Source: an uncultured Spirochaetales bacterium (lineage in GTDB: Bacteria; Spirochaetota; Spirochaetia; Sphaerochaetales; Sphaerochaetaceae). From it: 64,000 bases of DNA. Shown piece by piece: positions 54,735-63,978 of this stretch; position 1 is the stretch's first letter; every line of letters begins with the position of its first letter. The DNA lies in the NCBI GenBank assembly GCA_949282255.1, contig CASDPA010000007.1, positions 1 through 64,000 of the forward strand, read 5' to 3'. The translations under genes were made by a program, and so were the position numbers. Below the pieces are notes generated by a model. That model was given only the letters and a program-made list of their open reading frames with translations, had not been told where the DNA came from and did no database searches.

Positions 54735-55613
54735 TCACATGAAAGACCTGATTGCAAGAAGCAGTGTGCCTATCACGATCATGACCAGTCCCACAGCCGA
54801 TTTTTTTGTCAGCCGTTCCTTGAACACGATTCTGGAGAATATGATTGTTGCCAGTATGCTGAGCTTGTCGATTGGAACGACCACGCTTGCCGGCCCGTCC
54901 TGCAACGCCTTATAATAGCACAGCCAGGATGCACCGGTTACAAATCCCGATAGTATTATGAAAAACAGCTCGTTCTTTCCGATTTCCTTCACCCTGTCTT
55001 CCTTTCCTGATACAAGGACCATCACCCATGCCATGACGAGAACGACGGAGGTCCTGATGGCGGTGCCCAGATTTGAATCGATTCCTTCAATGCCGATTTT
55101 TCCCAAGATGGAGGTGATGCTTGCAAATACGGCTGAAAGAAGTGCGTAGAGCATCCATGGTCCCTTGGCTTTTGCCGAAGCGCCTTTTTTCTTCTCAACC
55201 ATCATGAGTGTCCCGGCTCCGATCAGCAGTATCGCCGCAATTTTGGCGGGTGTGAGCATCTCGTCGAGGAAAATGATTGCAAGCACCATGGTTAAAACCG
55301 TACTTGATTTATCTATTGGGACTACCTTGTTGATATCGCCTTTTTGTAGAGCATGAAAGTAACAAAGCCAGGATGCACCCGTTGAAAGTCCTGAGAGGAT
55401 CAGGAAAAGCCAGGTCCTGCCTGCGATGGTGCCGATGCTGGAGGGTGGGGATGAAATAAATGCCAAGAGCCATGAGAAAACAAGAACAACCACCGTGCGT
55501 ATCGCCGTGGCCACAGTGGAATCCGTATTTTTTATCCCGCATTTTGAAAGTATTGCGGTTATTCCGGCAAAAAGCGCAGAAGCCGAAGCATAAACCATCC
55601 ACATGGCAAACAT
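54735..55613 (-). CDS. EamA-family (DMT) transporter
   Basis: 292 residues (a start at 55604, 3 codons in, has better Shine-Dalgarno spacing). Ten membrane segments in two EamA repeats with strikingly similar halves: GASWLCYFHALQKGDINKVVPIDK in the first and GASWLCYYKALQDGPASVVVPIDKLS in the second. This subtype is often annotated as drug/metabolite exporter. Convergent with the cyclophilin-like gene. Confidence 0.9.
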   Translation of the reverse strand: MFAMWMVYASASALFAGITAILSKCGIKNTDSTVATAIRTVVVLVFSWLLAFISSPPSSIGTIAGRTWLFLILSGLSTGASWLCYFHALQKGDINKVVPIDKSSTVLTMVLAIIFLDEMLTPAKIAAILLIGAGTLMMVEKKKGASAKAKGPWMLYALLSAVFASITSILGKIGIEGIDSNLGTAIRTSVVLVMAWVMVLVSGKEDRVKEIGKNELFFIILSGFVTGASWLCYYKALQDGPASVVVPIDKLSILATIIFSRIVFKERLTKKSAVGLVMIVIGTLLLAIRSFM

Positions 55614-55778
55614 CCTGTCCGGCTTACTCTAATCCAATTTCCAGGTTGTTGCAATTTCAATGAACCATTTTATCTTTGCTCTTGTGTTTTTATTGCCATC
55701 TGATTTCTTAATGCTTTTGAAAACTTCCACTGGTACTTTCAGATTGAATAACAATGTTTTTAGTTCTATATTTTTCAC

Positions 55779-57062
55779 ATGGAAAAAAGTTTTTTGGAAA
55801 ATGCCAAGATCCTTACGGATTTCATTTCATCTTCTCCGAGCCCCTATCATGTGGTTGCCAATATGAGAAAAGGGTTTGAAAATGCCAATTTTATCGAGCT
55901 TGAAGAAAAGAGAAGGTTTTTGCTTGAGAAAGGCAAATCCTACTTTGTGACAAGGAACGGTTCAGCTGTGATCGCTTTCAAAATTCCTGAAAAGCCGTTA
56001 AAGCGCATTCATATCATAAGCGCGCATACAGACAGCCCTTCTTTCAAGATCAAGCCTGATCCGGAGGTCGTTTCCTCTTCCTGCTATACGACGCTTAATG
56101 TTGAAGGCTATGGGGGAATGCTCATGGCTCCGTGGTTTGATCGTCCTCTTTCTATTGCTGGAAGGGTTTTTGTAGATACAGCAGATGGAGTGGAGTGCCG
56201 CCTTGTCAATTTCGATGAGGATCTTGTCAGCATCGTCAATCTGGCTATTCATCAGAATAGGAAGGCCAATGAAGGCATCTGCTACAAGGTGCAGAAGGAG
56301 CTTTTGCCGATTTTTGCAGACAAGGCGGAAAAAGGTTCATTCATATCCCTTCTTTCGAAACATCTTGATGTGGAGAAAAAGGATATCCTCGATTACGATC
56401 TTTTCCTCTATTCCCGTACCCCATCATCCTTCTGGGGACTTGATAAGGCGTTCTTCAGCATCGGGAAGATCGACGATCTGGAGTGTGCGCATAGCGCATA
56501 TAGGGCATTGATCGAAACGCCATGCAGCGAATCAACGATGATTGCGGTAGCGCTTTTTGACAACGAAGAGGTTGGAAGCGGATCCAAGCAGGGAGCGTTA
56601 TCTGATTTTTTGAAGACAACTCTCGACAGGGTCTTTGCTTCTTTAAAAATAGACGAGGAGGAAAAGGCCATGCTTGAGGCCTCTTCTTTCATGTTGAGCG
56701 CCGACAACGGACATGCGCTTCATCCGAATTATCCAGAGGTTTCAGACATCGTGAATAAGCCTGTTGTGAACGGGGGAGTTCTTATAAAATATTCAGCCAA
56801 TCAGAAATACACCACGGACGCCGAGAGCGGAGCTTTTGTGAAAAAGCTCATGAAAGACAATAATATCCCTTATCAGGTTTTTGTGAACAACTCGGACGTA
56901 GTCGGAGGATCCACCCTCGGCAATCTTTCTACACAGAAAATCAGCATCAGGACTGCGGATGTGGGCCTTGCCCAGCTGGCGATGCATTCGCCTTACGAGA
57001 CAGCAGGAGTGAAGGATGTGAGCTATCTTTTATCGCTGTTCAAAGCCTTTTTCAGCTTATGA
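55779..57062 (+). CDS. apeB: M18-family aspartyl aminopeptidase
   Basis: 427 residues. Dinuclear zinc peptidase: HIISAHTDSPSFKIKPDP (first His/Asp ligand), YGGMLMAPWFDRPLSIAGRV, the catalytic Glu in ALFDNEEVGSGSKQGA, SADNGHALHPNYPE and the C-terminal His in LGLAQLAMHSPYETAG-type text (VGLAQLAMHSPYETAG). Cytosolic removal of acidic N-terminal residues. No Shine-Dalgarno before ATG; 3' end overlaps the convergent HAD gene by 11 bp. Confidence 0.94.
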   Translation: MEKSFLENAKILTDFISSSPSPYHVVANMRKGFENANFIELEEKRRFLLEKGKSYFVTRNGSAVIAFKIPEKPLKRIHIISAHTDSPSFKIKPDPEVVSSSCYTTLNVEGYGGMLMAPWFDRPLSIAGRVFVDTADGVECRLVNFDEDLVSIVNLAIHQNRKANEGICYKVQKELLPIFADKAEKGSFISLLSKHLDVEKKDILDYDLFLYSRTPSSFWGLDKAFFSIGKIDDLECAHSAYRALIETPCSESTMIAVALFDNEEVGSGSKQGALSDFLKTTLDRVFASLKIDEEEKAMLEASSFMLSADNGHALHPNYPEVSDIVNKPVVNGGVLIKYSANQKYTTDAESGAFVKKLMKDNNIPYQVFVNNSDVVGGSTLGNLSTQKISIRTADVGLAQLAMHSPYETAGVKDVSYLLSLFKAFFSL

Positions 57063-57828
57063 GGCCGAAATATTTCAGTGCATGCTCTATGCCGTCGTCG
57101 CGTATGTCCCTTGTCACATATCCGGCGGCGGCTTTGACTTCTTCTGATGCATTGCCCATTGCAACTCCGATTCCTGTGTTCTTAAGCATTCCTATGTCGT
57201 TTTCCCCATCTCCGAATGAGATTGTTTCCTCTTTTTTTATCCCAAGCCTTTCAAGAAGGGCAAAAATGCCGTTTTCCTTCCCGCCTCCGATTGGAATCAG
57301 ATCGATGGCATAGGGATTCCACCAGACGGCCTTCACCCCCGGAATGCTTTTCTCTAGCTCAAGCATTTCTTTTCTATTGCCGTAGCTCATCAATTGGTAT
57401 ACATCCCCACCTTCATAGCTTCCAATAATCGGGAGCGGGGTGGATATTGCCTTATGGCATTCTTCCACGTCCTTATTGTTGCAGTTGATGTATATCCTTT
57501 CTTCCTCGACAATCATTATCGGAAGCGTTTTGGCATCAAAGAGGTCTTTGATTATCGGTTTTGCTTCTTGTCTGACAGGGTGGGAGATAATGATCTTGCC
57601 ATCTTTATCCAGGACAAGCTGTCCGTTGAGAGTCACCATGTAATCGAATGATATGCCTTTTAGCGGCAGTCTTCTCATTTCGCTTATATGGCGTCCAGTG
57701 CTTGCAATCACAAGTATTCCATTTTTTTTAAGCTTGTCCAAACTGCTTATAGCGCTTGGCGGAATCTTTTTTTCAGGATGGGCCAAGAGCGTCCCGTCTA
57801 TGTCGAAAAATGCGGCTTTGATATCCAT
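57052..57828 (-). CDS. HAD-superfamily hydrolase, Cof/YidA type
   Basis: 258 residues from ATG 57828 (MDIKAAFFDIDGTLL); an upstream ATG at 57846 with a GGAG ahead would add six residues. Motif I FFDIDGTLL, motif II VIASTGRH, the IIB-type cap, motif III K in GGGKENGI and motif IV FGDGENDIGMLKNTGIGVAMGNA. Sugar-phosphate or FMN phosphatases are usual in this class. Substrate unknown. Confidence 0.9.
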   Translation of the reverse strand: MDIKAAFFDIDGTLLAHPEKKIPPSAISSLDKLKKNGILVIASTGRHISEMRRLPLKGISFDYMVTLNGQLVLDKDGKIIISHPVRQEAKPIIKDLFDAKTLPIMIVEEERIYINCNNKDVEECHKAISTPLPIIGSYEGGDVYQLMSYGNRKEMLELEKSIPGVKAVWWNPYAIDLIPIGGGKENGIFALLERLGIKKEETISFGDGENDIGMLKNTGIGVAMGNASEEVKAAAGYVTRDIRDDGIEHALKYFGLIS

Positions 57829-57895
57829 GCTTAGATCATACACCATCCAGAAGCTCCATTACAGCTTTTTCATATGGGTGATGGCATTTTCCTTT

Positions 57896-59746
57896 TCAGG
57901 AGAGTTCGAACAGCCCTGTATAAAGCTTATGGTAGATTCCATTTTTCTTCATCAGATCGTCATGGTTTCCTCGTTCGATTATCTCTCCGTTTTCAAGCAC
58001 CATGATCGCATCGGCGTTCCTTACGGTTGAAAGGCGATGCGCGATCACGAACACTGTGCGGTTCTCCATAAGCGCATCCATTCCTTTTTCAATAAGATCC
58101 TCGGTTCTCGTGTCGATGTTGCTTGTCGCCTCGTCGAGGATCAAGACAGGAGGATCGGCCACTGCAGCACGTGCTATTGCAAGAAGCTGCCTCTGTCCTT
58201 GCGAAAGGTTGGCCCCGTCATTTGTCACCATCGTGTCATAGCCTTGGGGGAGCCTTCTGATGAAGGAATCCGCATTGGCGCTGATTGCTGCTTTCTCCAC
58301 TTCCTCGTCAGTCGCATCCAGCCTGCCATATCGGATGTTTTCCCTTATTGTTGCGGTAAATAGGTGCGTATCCTGCAAAACCATGCCAAGGCTTGAACGG
58401 AGCGAATCCTTTTTTATCCGCATTATGTCTATGCCGTCGTAAAATATGTTTCCCCTGTCGATATCATAGAACCTGTTGATAAGGTTTGTGATGGTTGTTT
58501 TTCCAGCTCCTGTGGAGCCTACGAATGCTATTGTCTGGCCGCTTTTTGCGTATAGGGACACTTTTTTCAGCACCTGCTTGTCTTTGGCATAGCCGAAATC
58601 GACATCCCTGAGGACGACTTCACCTTTCTGGGCTATGAGATTGCCATCTTTTTCCTTCCATGCCCAAGATCCTGTGCGCTGGCCTGTTTCCTTCAGCTTT
58701 CCATTTTCATCCTTCATGACATTGACAAGCGTCACATCCCCAAAGTCCTCTTCCGGTTTTATTTTCAAAGCCTCGAAGATCCTCTCTGCTCCCGCCAAGG
58801 ATGAGAGTAGGAAATTTGTCTGTTGTGTGAATTGGTTGATCGGAGCTGCGGCCTGCCTCACAAAAACCAGATAGCTTGCCAGCGAGCCTATGTCTGTCCA
58901 GCCTCGGAGCACCATCAGGCCTCCAATGAAAGCGACTAATGCGTAATTGAGGTAGGAGATTGTGACAACGCTCGGAATCATTGTCGCAGCATACGCCTGC
59001 GCTCCTGTCCCCGCATCACGCAAGAGCGCATTCCTTTGCCTGAAGCCCTCAAGGTTTTTCTCTTCGTGGTTAAAGGTTTTGACCACCTTCTGTCCGCTTA
59101 CCATCTCCTGGATGTATCCGTCGAGCTCTCCAAGGCTCTTTTGCTGCTTTGTATAATACATTTTGCTCTTTTTTGCAGCCAGGCGTATATAAAGGAACAT
59201 CAGTACATACGCTACGGCAACTATCATGGAAAGCCTCCAGTTGAGGATGAGAAGCATGAACATGGTTCCTGTGATCTGCATGAAGTTCTTCACGACGGAA
59301 GCAAAGCTGTTGTTCAGCGCGTCAGAGATGGTATCGACATCGTTTGTGAAATAGCTCATTATATCCCCGCTCTTTCTCTGGTCGAAGAAGGATAGGGGGA
59401 GGCTCTGTATGTGTACAAAAAGATCCTTTCTTATGTCATATACGATTTCCTGTGCGCTTTTTGCCATCATCTGCGTGTAACCTAATGCAGCAAGAACCCC
59501 GACAATATATATTGCTGCAGTGAAAATGACTCCGCGGATCAGATTCTGATATGGCTGCGGCCCTGTCAAGGAGTTTATCACGGGCTTGATCATATATGTT
59601 CCCATAAGGTTTGCTATAACGCTCAGTGCGACCATTATCGCAACGGCCAGGAGGATGTATTTATGCCTTCCCATATAGGAAACGAGTGTATTCATCGTTG
59701 CTTTGAGATCTTTTGGCTTTTTCGTGCTCGGTGTCCTAGTTGGCAT
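57896..59746 (-). CDS. Heterodimeric ABC exporter, canonical half
   Basis: 616 residues. Six-segment ABC exporter membrane domain (about 25-320) then ATPase with Walker A AFVGSTGAGKTTITNLINRF, signature LSQGQRQLLAIARA, Walker B VLILDEATSNIDT (catalytic Glu present) and H-loop VIAHRLSTVRNAD. The LSQGQ signature is a mild variant of LSGGQ. Overlaps its partner gene by 11 bp. The pair resembles TM287/288 or BmrCD multidrug/lipid exporters. Confidence 0.95.
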   Translation of the reverse strand: MPTRTPSTKKPKDLKATMNTLVSYMGRHKYILLAVAIMVALSVIANLMGTYMIKPVINSLTGPQPYQNLIRGVIFTAAIYIVGVLAALGYTQMMAKSAQEIVYDIRKDLFVHIQSLPLSFFDQRKSGDIMSYFTNDVDTISDALNNSFASVVKNFMQITGTMFMLLILNWRLSMIVAVAYVLMFLYIRLAAKKSKMYYTKQQKSLGELDGYIQEMVSGQKVVKTFNHEEKNLEGFRQRNALLRDAGTGAQAYAATMIPSVVTISYLNYALVAFIGGLMVLRGWTDIGSLASYLVFVRQAAAPINQFTQQTNFLLSSLAGAERIFEALKIKPEEDFGDVTLVNVMKDENGKLKETGQRTGSWAWKEKDGNLIAQKGEVVLRDVDFGYAKDKQVLKKVSLYAKSGQTIAFVGSTGAGKTTITNLINRFYDIDRGNIFYDGIDIMRIKKDSLRSSLGMVLQDTHLFTATIRENIRYGRLDATDEEVEKAAISANADSFIRRLPQGYDTMVTNDGANLSQGQRQLLAIARAAVADPPVLILDEATSNIDTRTEDLIEKGMDALMENRTVFVIAHRLSTVRNADAIMVLENGEIIERGNHDDLMKKNGIYHKLYTGLFELS

Positions 59747-61475
59747 TCTCGCTCCCTCCTTTCATCTGGCTGGAATATATCTCCCTGTAAATCGGGCTTC
59801 TTTCCATCAGCTCGTCATGCTTTCCGACATCGGCTATCCGACCCTCATCAAGAATTACGATCTTATCCGCATTCTTGACGGTGCTTATTCTTTGAGCGAT
59901 GAATATTTTTGTTAATCCTTTGATTTCCCCAAGACCCTTTCTGATTGCTGCTTCCGTAGCACTGTCGACTGCACTCATGGAATCGTCGAAGATTATTATT
60001 CTAGGCTTCTTCAAAAGAGTTCTTGCTATGCACAGCCTTTGCTTCTGTCCTCCGGAAAAGTTTTCTCCGGCCTGCGAAACCCTTGCATCCAGCTTCATCG
60101 GCATATTATTCACAAAATCGTATGCACATGCTGTTTTCAACGCTTCCCATATCTGTTCGTCAGAAGCATTTTCATCCCCCCACTGGAGGTTTTCTCTTAA
60201 AGTGCCTGAAAAAAGCAGGTTTTTTTGCAATACCATGCCTACGCTGTCTCTCAATTCTTTTATTCCATACTCGCGTATATCTTTATTAGCTACCATAACA
60301 AAGCCTGATGTAGGCTCATACAGGCGTGAAATGAGCTGGACAAGCGTGGATTTTCCACTGCCGGTTGCTCCAAGTATCCCGATGGTTTGCCCGCTTTCAA
60401 TTTTCAGGTTGATATCGCAAAGCGTATATTCATCGGCATTTTCAGAGTATTTGAAATATACATGCTTGAATTCAACCGAACCGTTTGGAATGCTCTTTAC
60501 AGGGTCTTCTGCTTCTTTTATGGACGGATCTTCCTCCAATACCTGGCAGATCCTTTCCGCACTTGCCAGGCTTCTTGTGAGAAGGAGGAAGACATTGCTG
60601 ATCATCATCATCGAATTGAGGACTTGCATTACATAGCTCAAAAAACCTGTCAGCTCTCCTACAAGCAGGCTGCCAGCTAAAATCATTCTTCCTCCGAAAA
60701 ACATTATCAGTACTATCGATGTGTAGAGCATCAGCTGCGAAACAGGAAGGTTGAGCACCGCTTTCCTGTTTGTGCTTTCGGCCGTCTGCGCCAGGTTGAA
60801 ATTCGATTCCTCGAATTTTTTATTCTCATGATCTCCTCTCACATAAGCCTTGACTGTCCTGATCGCCCTGAGGTTTTCTTCGACGCACATGTTGACTTTA
60901 TCTACCGCCCTTTGCAATGTGGAATACATCGGTGCAACGTGGGAGATTATCGTAAACAGCATCAAGGCAAGAAGCGGAGTGAGGATTATGAAGACAAGCG
61001 ATAGGCTTGGGCTCATTGAGAAAGAGAAACCTATTCCAAGCAAAAGAAGCAGCGGGCTTCTGACGAGAGGGCGCAGGCCTCCGTTTATTGCATTCTGCAT
61101 TACAGTCACGTCACTTGTCATTCTTGTCACAAGACTCGATGATTCAAAGTAATCTATGTTTTTGAATGAGAAATCCTGGAGGTGGGAATATTCCGCATCC
61201 CTGAGCCGGGCGCCCCAGCCATATGCGGCACGTGCGGCAAAGCGTGCATATGCCAAGCCAGTAATAAGTGCAAGTATTGCACATAGCCCCATCTGCAGCC
61301 CTTTGTGTTTCATGTATGAAAGATCTCCGAGGCTCACTCCGAAATCGATCAGGTCTGCCATCATCTTGGGAATAAGCAGCTCGAATGTTGTTTCAATAAA
61401 AACCAGAAAGGCTGCGATGAACAGATCCTTCTTGTATGGCCCCATGTAGGAGAAAAGCTTTTTAATGCTGCCCAT
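59736..61475 (-). CDS. Heterodimeric ABC exporter, degenerate half
   Basis: 579 residues from ATG 61475 (AGGAGG 8 bp upstream). Membrane domain, then ATPase with Walker A GILGATGSGKSTLVQLISR, signature FSGGQKQRLCIART and Walker B IIIFDDSMSAVDS, where the catalytic Glu is Asp. That substitution is the known mark of the degenerate subunit in heterodimeric exporters. H-loop FIAQRISTVKNAD has Gln instead of His, a second degenerate feature. Overlaps the MarR gene by 14 bp, so expression is coupled to it. Confidence 0.95.
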   Translation of the reverse strand: MGSIKKLFSYMGPYKKDLFIAAFLVFIETTFELLIPKMMADLIDFGVSLGDLSYMKHKGLQMGLCAILALITGLAYARFAARAAYGWGARLRDAEYSHLQDFSFKNIDYFESSSLVTRMTSDVTVMQNAINGGLRPLVRSPLLLLLGIGFSFSMSPSLSLVFIILTPLLALMLFTIISHVAPMYSTLQRAVDKVNMCVEENLRAIRTVKAYVRGDHENKKFEESNFNLAQTAESTNRKAVLNLPVSQLMLYTSIVLIMFFGGRMILAGSLLVGELTGFLSYVMQVLNSMMMISNVFLLLTRSLASAERICQVLEEDPSIKEAEDPVKSIPNGSVEFKHVYFKYSENADEYTLCDINLKIESGQTIGILGATGSGKSTLVQLISRLYEPTSGFVMVANKDIREYGIKELRDSVGMVLQKNLLFSGTLRENLQWGDENASDEQIWEALKTACAYDFVNNMPMKLDARVSQAGENFSGGQKQRLCIARTLLKKPRIIIFDDSMSAVDSATEAAIRKGLGEIKGLTKIFIAQRISTVKNADKIVILDEGRIADVGKHDELMERSPIYREIYSSQMKGGSENAN

Positions 61476-61899
61476 CAACGCTTCCTCCTTCCATGTTGTA
61501 ATACGCTTTTTGCAAGAGTTCAACCAACATATTCCTTTCTTCAGAGGTAAAGCCGTTGAGCATTTTCTCTTCTGTTTTTCTGCATCCGTCCTGCCATTTT
61601 TTTATGGCCTCGGTTCCTTTTTCCGTTATCTTAAGTATGTTCCTTCTTCTGCATTGGCTGTCCATCTCGGCTGAAATAAAGCCTTTTTTGCTCATTGTCT
61701 CGACCATTCTTGATATCGAGGCGGGATCAAGCTTGAAATATGAAGCGACCTCGTTCTGCGTGCATTCTCCGTTGTTTATGAGGTAGTTGAGTATTTTCGG
61801 CTGGCCCCTTCCCAGTCCCAGCTCTTCCAATAAGGGGGAAAGCATCCTTGTTTGCGCATGATAGGCCCTGAAAAGGAGGGTGTGCAGCATCATTGTCAT
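61462..61899 (-). CDS. MarR-family transcriptional regulator
   Basis: 145 residues. Winged helix: LGLGRGQPKILNYLINNGECTQNEVASYFKLDPASISRMVETMSKKGFIS, with wing EMDSQCRRRNILKITEKG. First gene of a three-gene operon with an ABC exporter; palindromes upstream overlap its promoter, so it probably represses itself and the exporter until a toxic ligand binds. Start 61899 is 17 bp from the operator. Confidence 0.92.
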   Translation of the reverse strand: MTMMLHTLLFRAYHAQTRMLSPLLEELGLGRGQPKILNYLINNGECTQNEVASYFKLDPASISRMVETMSKKGFISAEMDSQCRRRNILKITEKGTEAIKKWQDGCRKTEEKMLNGFTSEERNMLVELLQKAYYNMEGGSVDGQH

Positions 61900-61915
61900 A
61901 TAATTATCCTTGCTT

Positions 61916-61936
61916 TATCAATTATTGATATATCAA
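61916..61936 (-). promoter_or_regulatory. MarR operator, three alternating half-sites
   Basis: TATCAATTATTGATA (61916-61930) and TTGATATATCAA (61925-61936) are overlapping perfect palindromes built from TATCAA/TTGATA half-sites. They lie just downstream of the -10 box of the minus-strand promoter and 17 bp before the MarR start codon. Confidence 0.75.
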
Positions 61937-61942
61937 TGATAC

Positions 61943-61969
61943 ATTATATTTTCTTTCCATCTCTGTCAA
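61943..61969 (-). promoter_or_regulatory. Promoter of the MarR-exporter operon
   Basis: On the minus strand TTGACA (61964-61969) and a consensus TATAAT (61943-61948) lie 15 bp apart; the short spacer might weaken it, or an alternative -10 TAATGT (61941-61946) with 17 bp is used. Confidence 0.55.
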
Positions 61970-62119
61970 ATGAAATCTTAACTTATATTATCAAAAAAAT
62001 ATTATTCCGAATTAAGAATGAAAAATATTTATAAATAACTATAATTTGGTTTTTTGCAAGAATAAATTGTGTTGTCCAAGCTCTCGGGATAAGATGAGCC
62101 TAAATGGAGGATTATTCCT

Positions 62120-62914
62120 ATGGCGCTGGTTGATATCGATTTTTATTCATATTATTTAGGCATGGACAGCCGGATTAGTGTCCTTTATCCGGAGAAAAGA
62201 GGTATCCAGCCTTGTGCTGCTGAAAGAAATCATCCAGTGCTTTATCTGCTGCATGGTCATTCGGATGATGAGAGCGCTTGGGTAAGAAAGGGTGGAGTTG
62301 AAGAAATAGTAAGCAGATATGATCTTATTGTCGTCATGCCTTCTGTGCATAGATCCTTTTATACGAATTGCAGGCATGGGCATTTTTATGAGGATTACAT
62401 GGTGAAAGAGCTTCCCATCCTGATAAAGAACATGTTCCATGCATCCAGCAAAAGAGAGGATACATTCATCGCGGGCCTTTCAATGGGAGGCTACGGCGCA
62501 TTGAAGCTCTCGTTGAAATATCCTGAAATATATAAAGGTGTTGTTTCCATGTCCGCCGCTTTGGACGCTTATTCGTCATTGGAATCAGGCCGAGGCATGT
62601 TTACTGTCCCGGATTTTGAAAGCAACATCGACAATGTGTTTGGCGGCATCGATGGGTTTTACGGCAGTGAGAACGATGTGTTTTATCTTGCTGAAGAATA
62701 CGCTTTAAAAAAAGATGAGTTTCCTCTGGATATGTATATCTGCTGTGGCAAAGCCGATCCGCTCTATGACCAGTATCTGAAACTCAAGGAGAAGTTTTCC
62801 TCTCTTTCCCTTGATGCGTTTTTTGACGGGGAAAGGGACTATGGGCACAAATGGCCGTTCTGGCGCCTTGAGCTTGCTCTTGCGCTGAAAAGGTTTCAGC
62901 TTCCTATTCTATGA
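62120..62914 (+). CDS. Esterase-D-like alpha/beta hydrolase
   Basis: 264 residues. The nucleophile elbow is AGLSMGGYGALKLSLKYPE at about 116-134; HPVLYLLHGHSDDESAW gives the oxyanion HG motif; the acid is probably in CGKADPLYDQ, the base His in DYGHKWPFW. This EstD/S-formylglutathione hydrolase-like family acts on short acyl esters, including acetylated sugars. GGAGG precedes the start. The following carbohydrate ABC permease genes would fit acetyl-polysaccharide use. Confidence 0.88.
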   Translation: MALVDIDFYSYYLGMDSRISVLYPEKRGIQPCAAERNHPVLYLLHGHSDDESAWVRKGGVEEIVSRYDLIVVMPSVHRSFYTNCRHGHFYEDYMVKELPILIKNMFHASSKREDTFIAGLSMGGYGALKLSLKYPEIYKGVVSMSAALDAYSSLESGRGMFTVPDFESNIDNVFGGIDGFYGSENDVFYLAEEYALKKDEFPLDMYICCGKADPLYDQYLKLKEKFSSLSLDAFFDGERDYGHKWPFWRLELALALKRFQLPIL

Positions 62915-63017
62915 AATATTGCAAGATCCGATAGAATGGTGCAAATCGAATTTAAAAAGTCGGAATAGTCCAAATTGCTTTCTGTATTTTCTCCCAAACG
63001 GGCTTTAGTCTAGAATT

Positions 63018-63965
63018 GTGAGGCATAGGAAAGTGAGTAACAAGGACACTTACGCGGTAAAGAAAAGTTTTATTAAGGAGGTGGTCAGGCACAAGGCTGT
63101 GTACATGATACTCCTCATCCCGCTGGCATACTATATACTCTTTAAGTATGTACCTATTTGGAACAGCCAGATAGCTTTCCGCGATTACATGGCCCTTGAT
63201 GGGGTAACGGGAAGCAAGTGGATCGGTTTGGATAATTTCAAGGCGTTTTTCAATTCGTTTTATTTTTGGGAGCTGCTTAGAAACACATTAATGTACAGTT
63301 TCGGGAAAATAATATTCTCCCTTCCTCTTTCGATTGTGCTTGCGGTTGCCATTTACGAATGCAGAAGAGCGAAGCTGAGAAAGGTCGTGCAGACGCTGAC
63401 GTATCTGCCGCACTTCCTTTCCTGGGTTATAATGTATGGTATTCTCCTTTCGCTTCTTGCCCCTGGAGATGGAATTGTAAACGATCTGATAAAGATGTGC
63501 GGAGGAACTCCGATAGATTTCCTTACCAACACCAAAGCTTTCCCGTGGATAGTGATCTTCTCCGATGCATGGAAGGAGATGGGGTGGTCGGCGATCATTT
63601 TCATTGCAGCTTTGATGGGCATTGACATGTCGCTTTTTGAAGCGGCCATGGTGGAGGGTGCATCCGCATGGCAGAGGGTCAGATACATCACGCTCCCCTC
63701 GATTGCTCCTGTCATTGTGACAGTGCTTCTTTTAAAGATAGGCACAATCCTCGATGCGGGCTTCAACCAGATATTCATGCTGTATTCTCCCGCAGTCTAT
63801 TCGGTAGGCGACATCATCGATACCTGGGTATACAGGCAGGGACTTCTTGAATTCCAGTTTGGCCTTGCAACTGCTGTCGGACTCTTTAAGGGAGTCATCG
63901 GAATGCTTTTGATTTTCTTTGCCAACAGGCTGACGAGAAAGGTCTCCAATTCGTCGTTGTTCTAA
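63018..63965 (+). CDS. Carbohydrate ABC permease (LplB-like)
   Basis: 315 residues from GTG 63018 (GTG 63033 possible). Six membrane segments, BPD_transp_1 type: YILFKYVPIWNSQIAFRDY near the N-terminus and the EAA loop FEAAMVEGASAWQRVRYITLPSIAP at about 213-237. The LplB/YtcP-type subfamily transports oligosaccharides or uronides. Neighbouring gene 14 bp on is the start of the second permease; binding protein not in the window. Confidence 0.9.
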   Translation: MRHRKVSNKDTYAVKKSFIKEVVRHKAVYMILLIPLAYYILFKYVPIWNSQIAFRDYMALDGVTGSKWIGLDNFKAFFNSFYFWELLRNTLMYSFGKIIFSLPLSIVLAVAIYECRRAKLRKVVQTLTYLPHFLSWVIMYGILLSLLAPGDGIVNDLIKMCGGTPIDFLTNTKAFPWIVIFSDAWKEMGWSAIIFIAALMGIDMSLFEAAMVEGASAWQRVRYITLPSIAPVIVTVLLLKIGTILDAGFNQIFMLYSPAVYSVGDIIDTWVYRQGLLEFQFGLATAVGLFKGVIGMLLIFFANRLTRKVSNSSLF

Positions 63966-63978
63966 GGGGGATGGGTAT

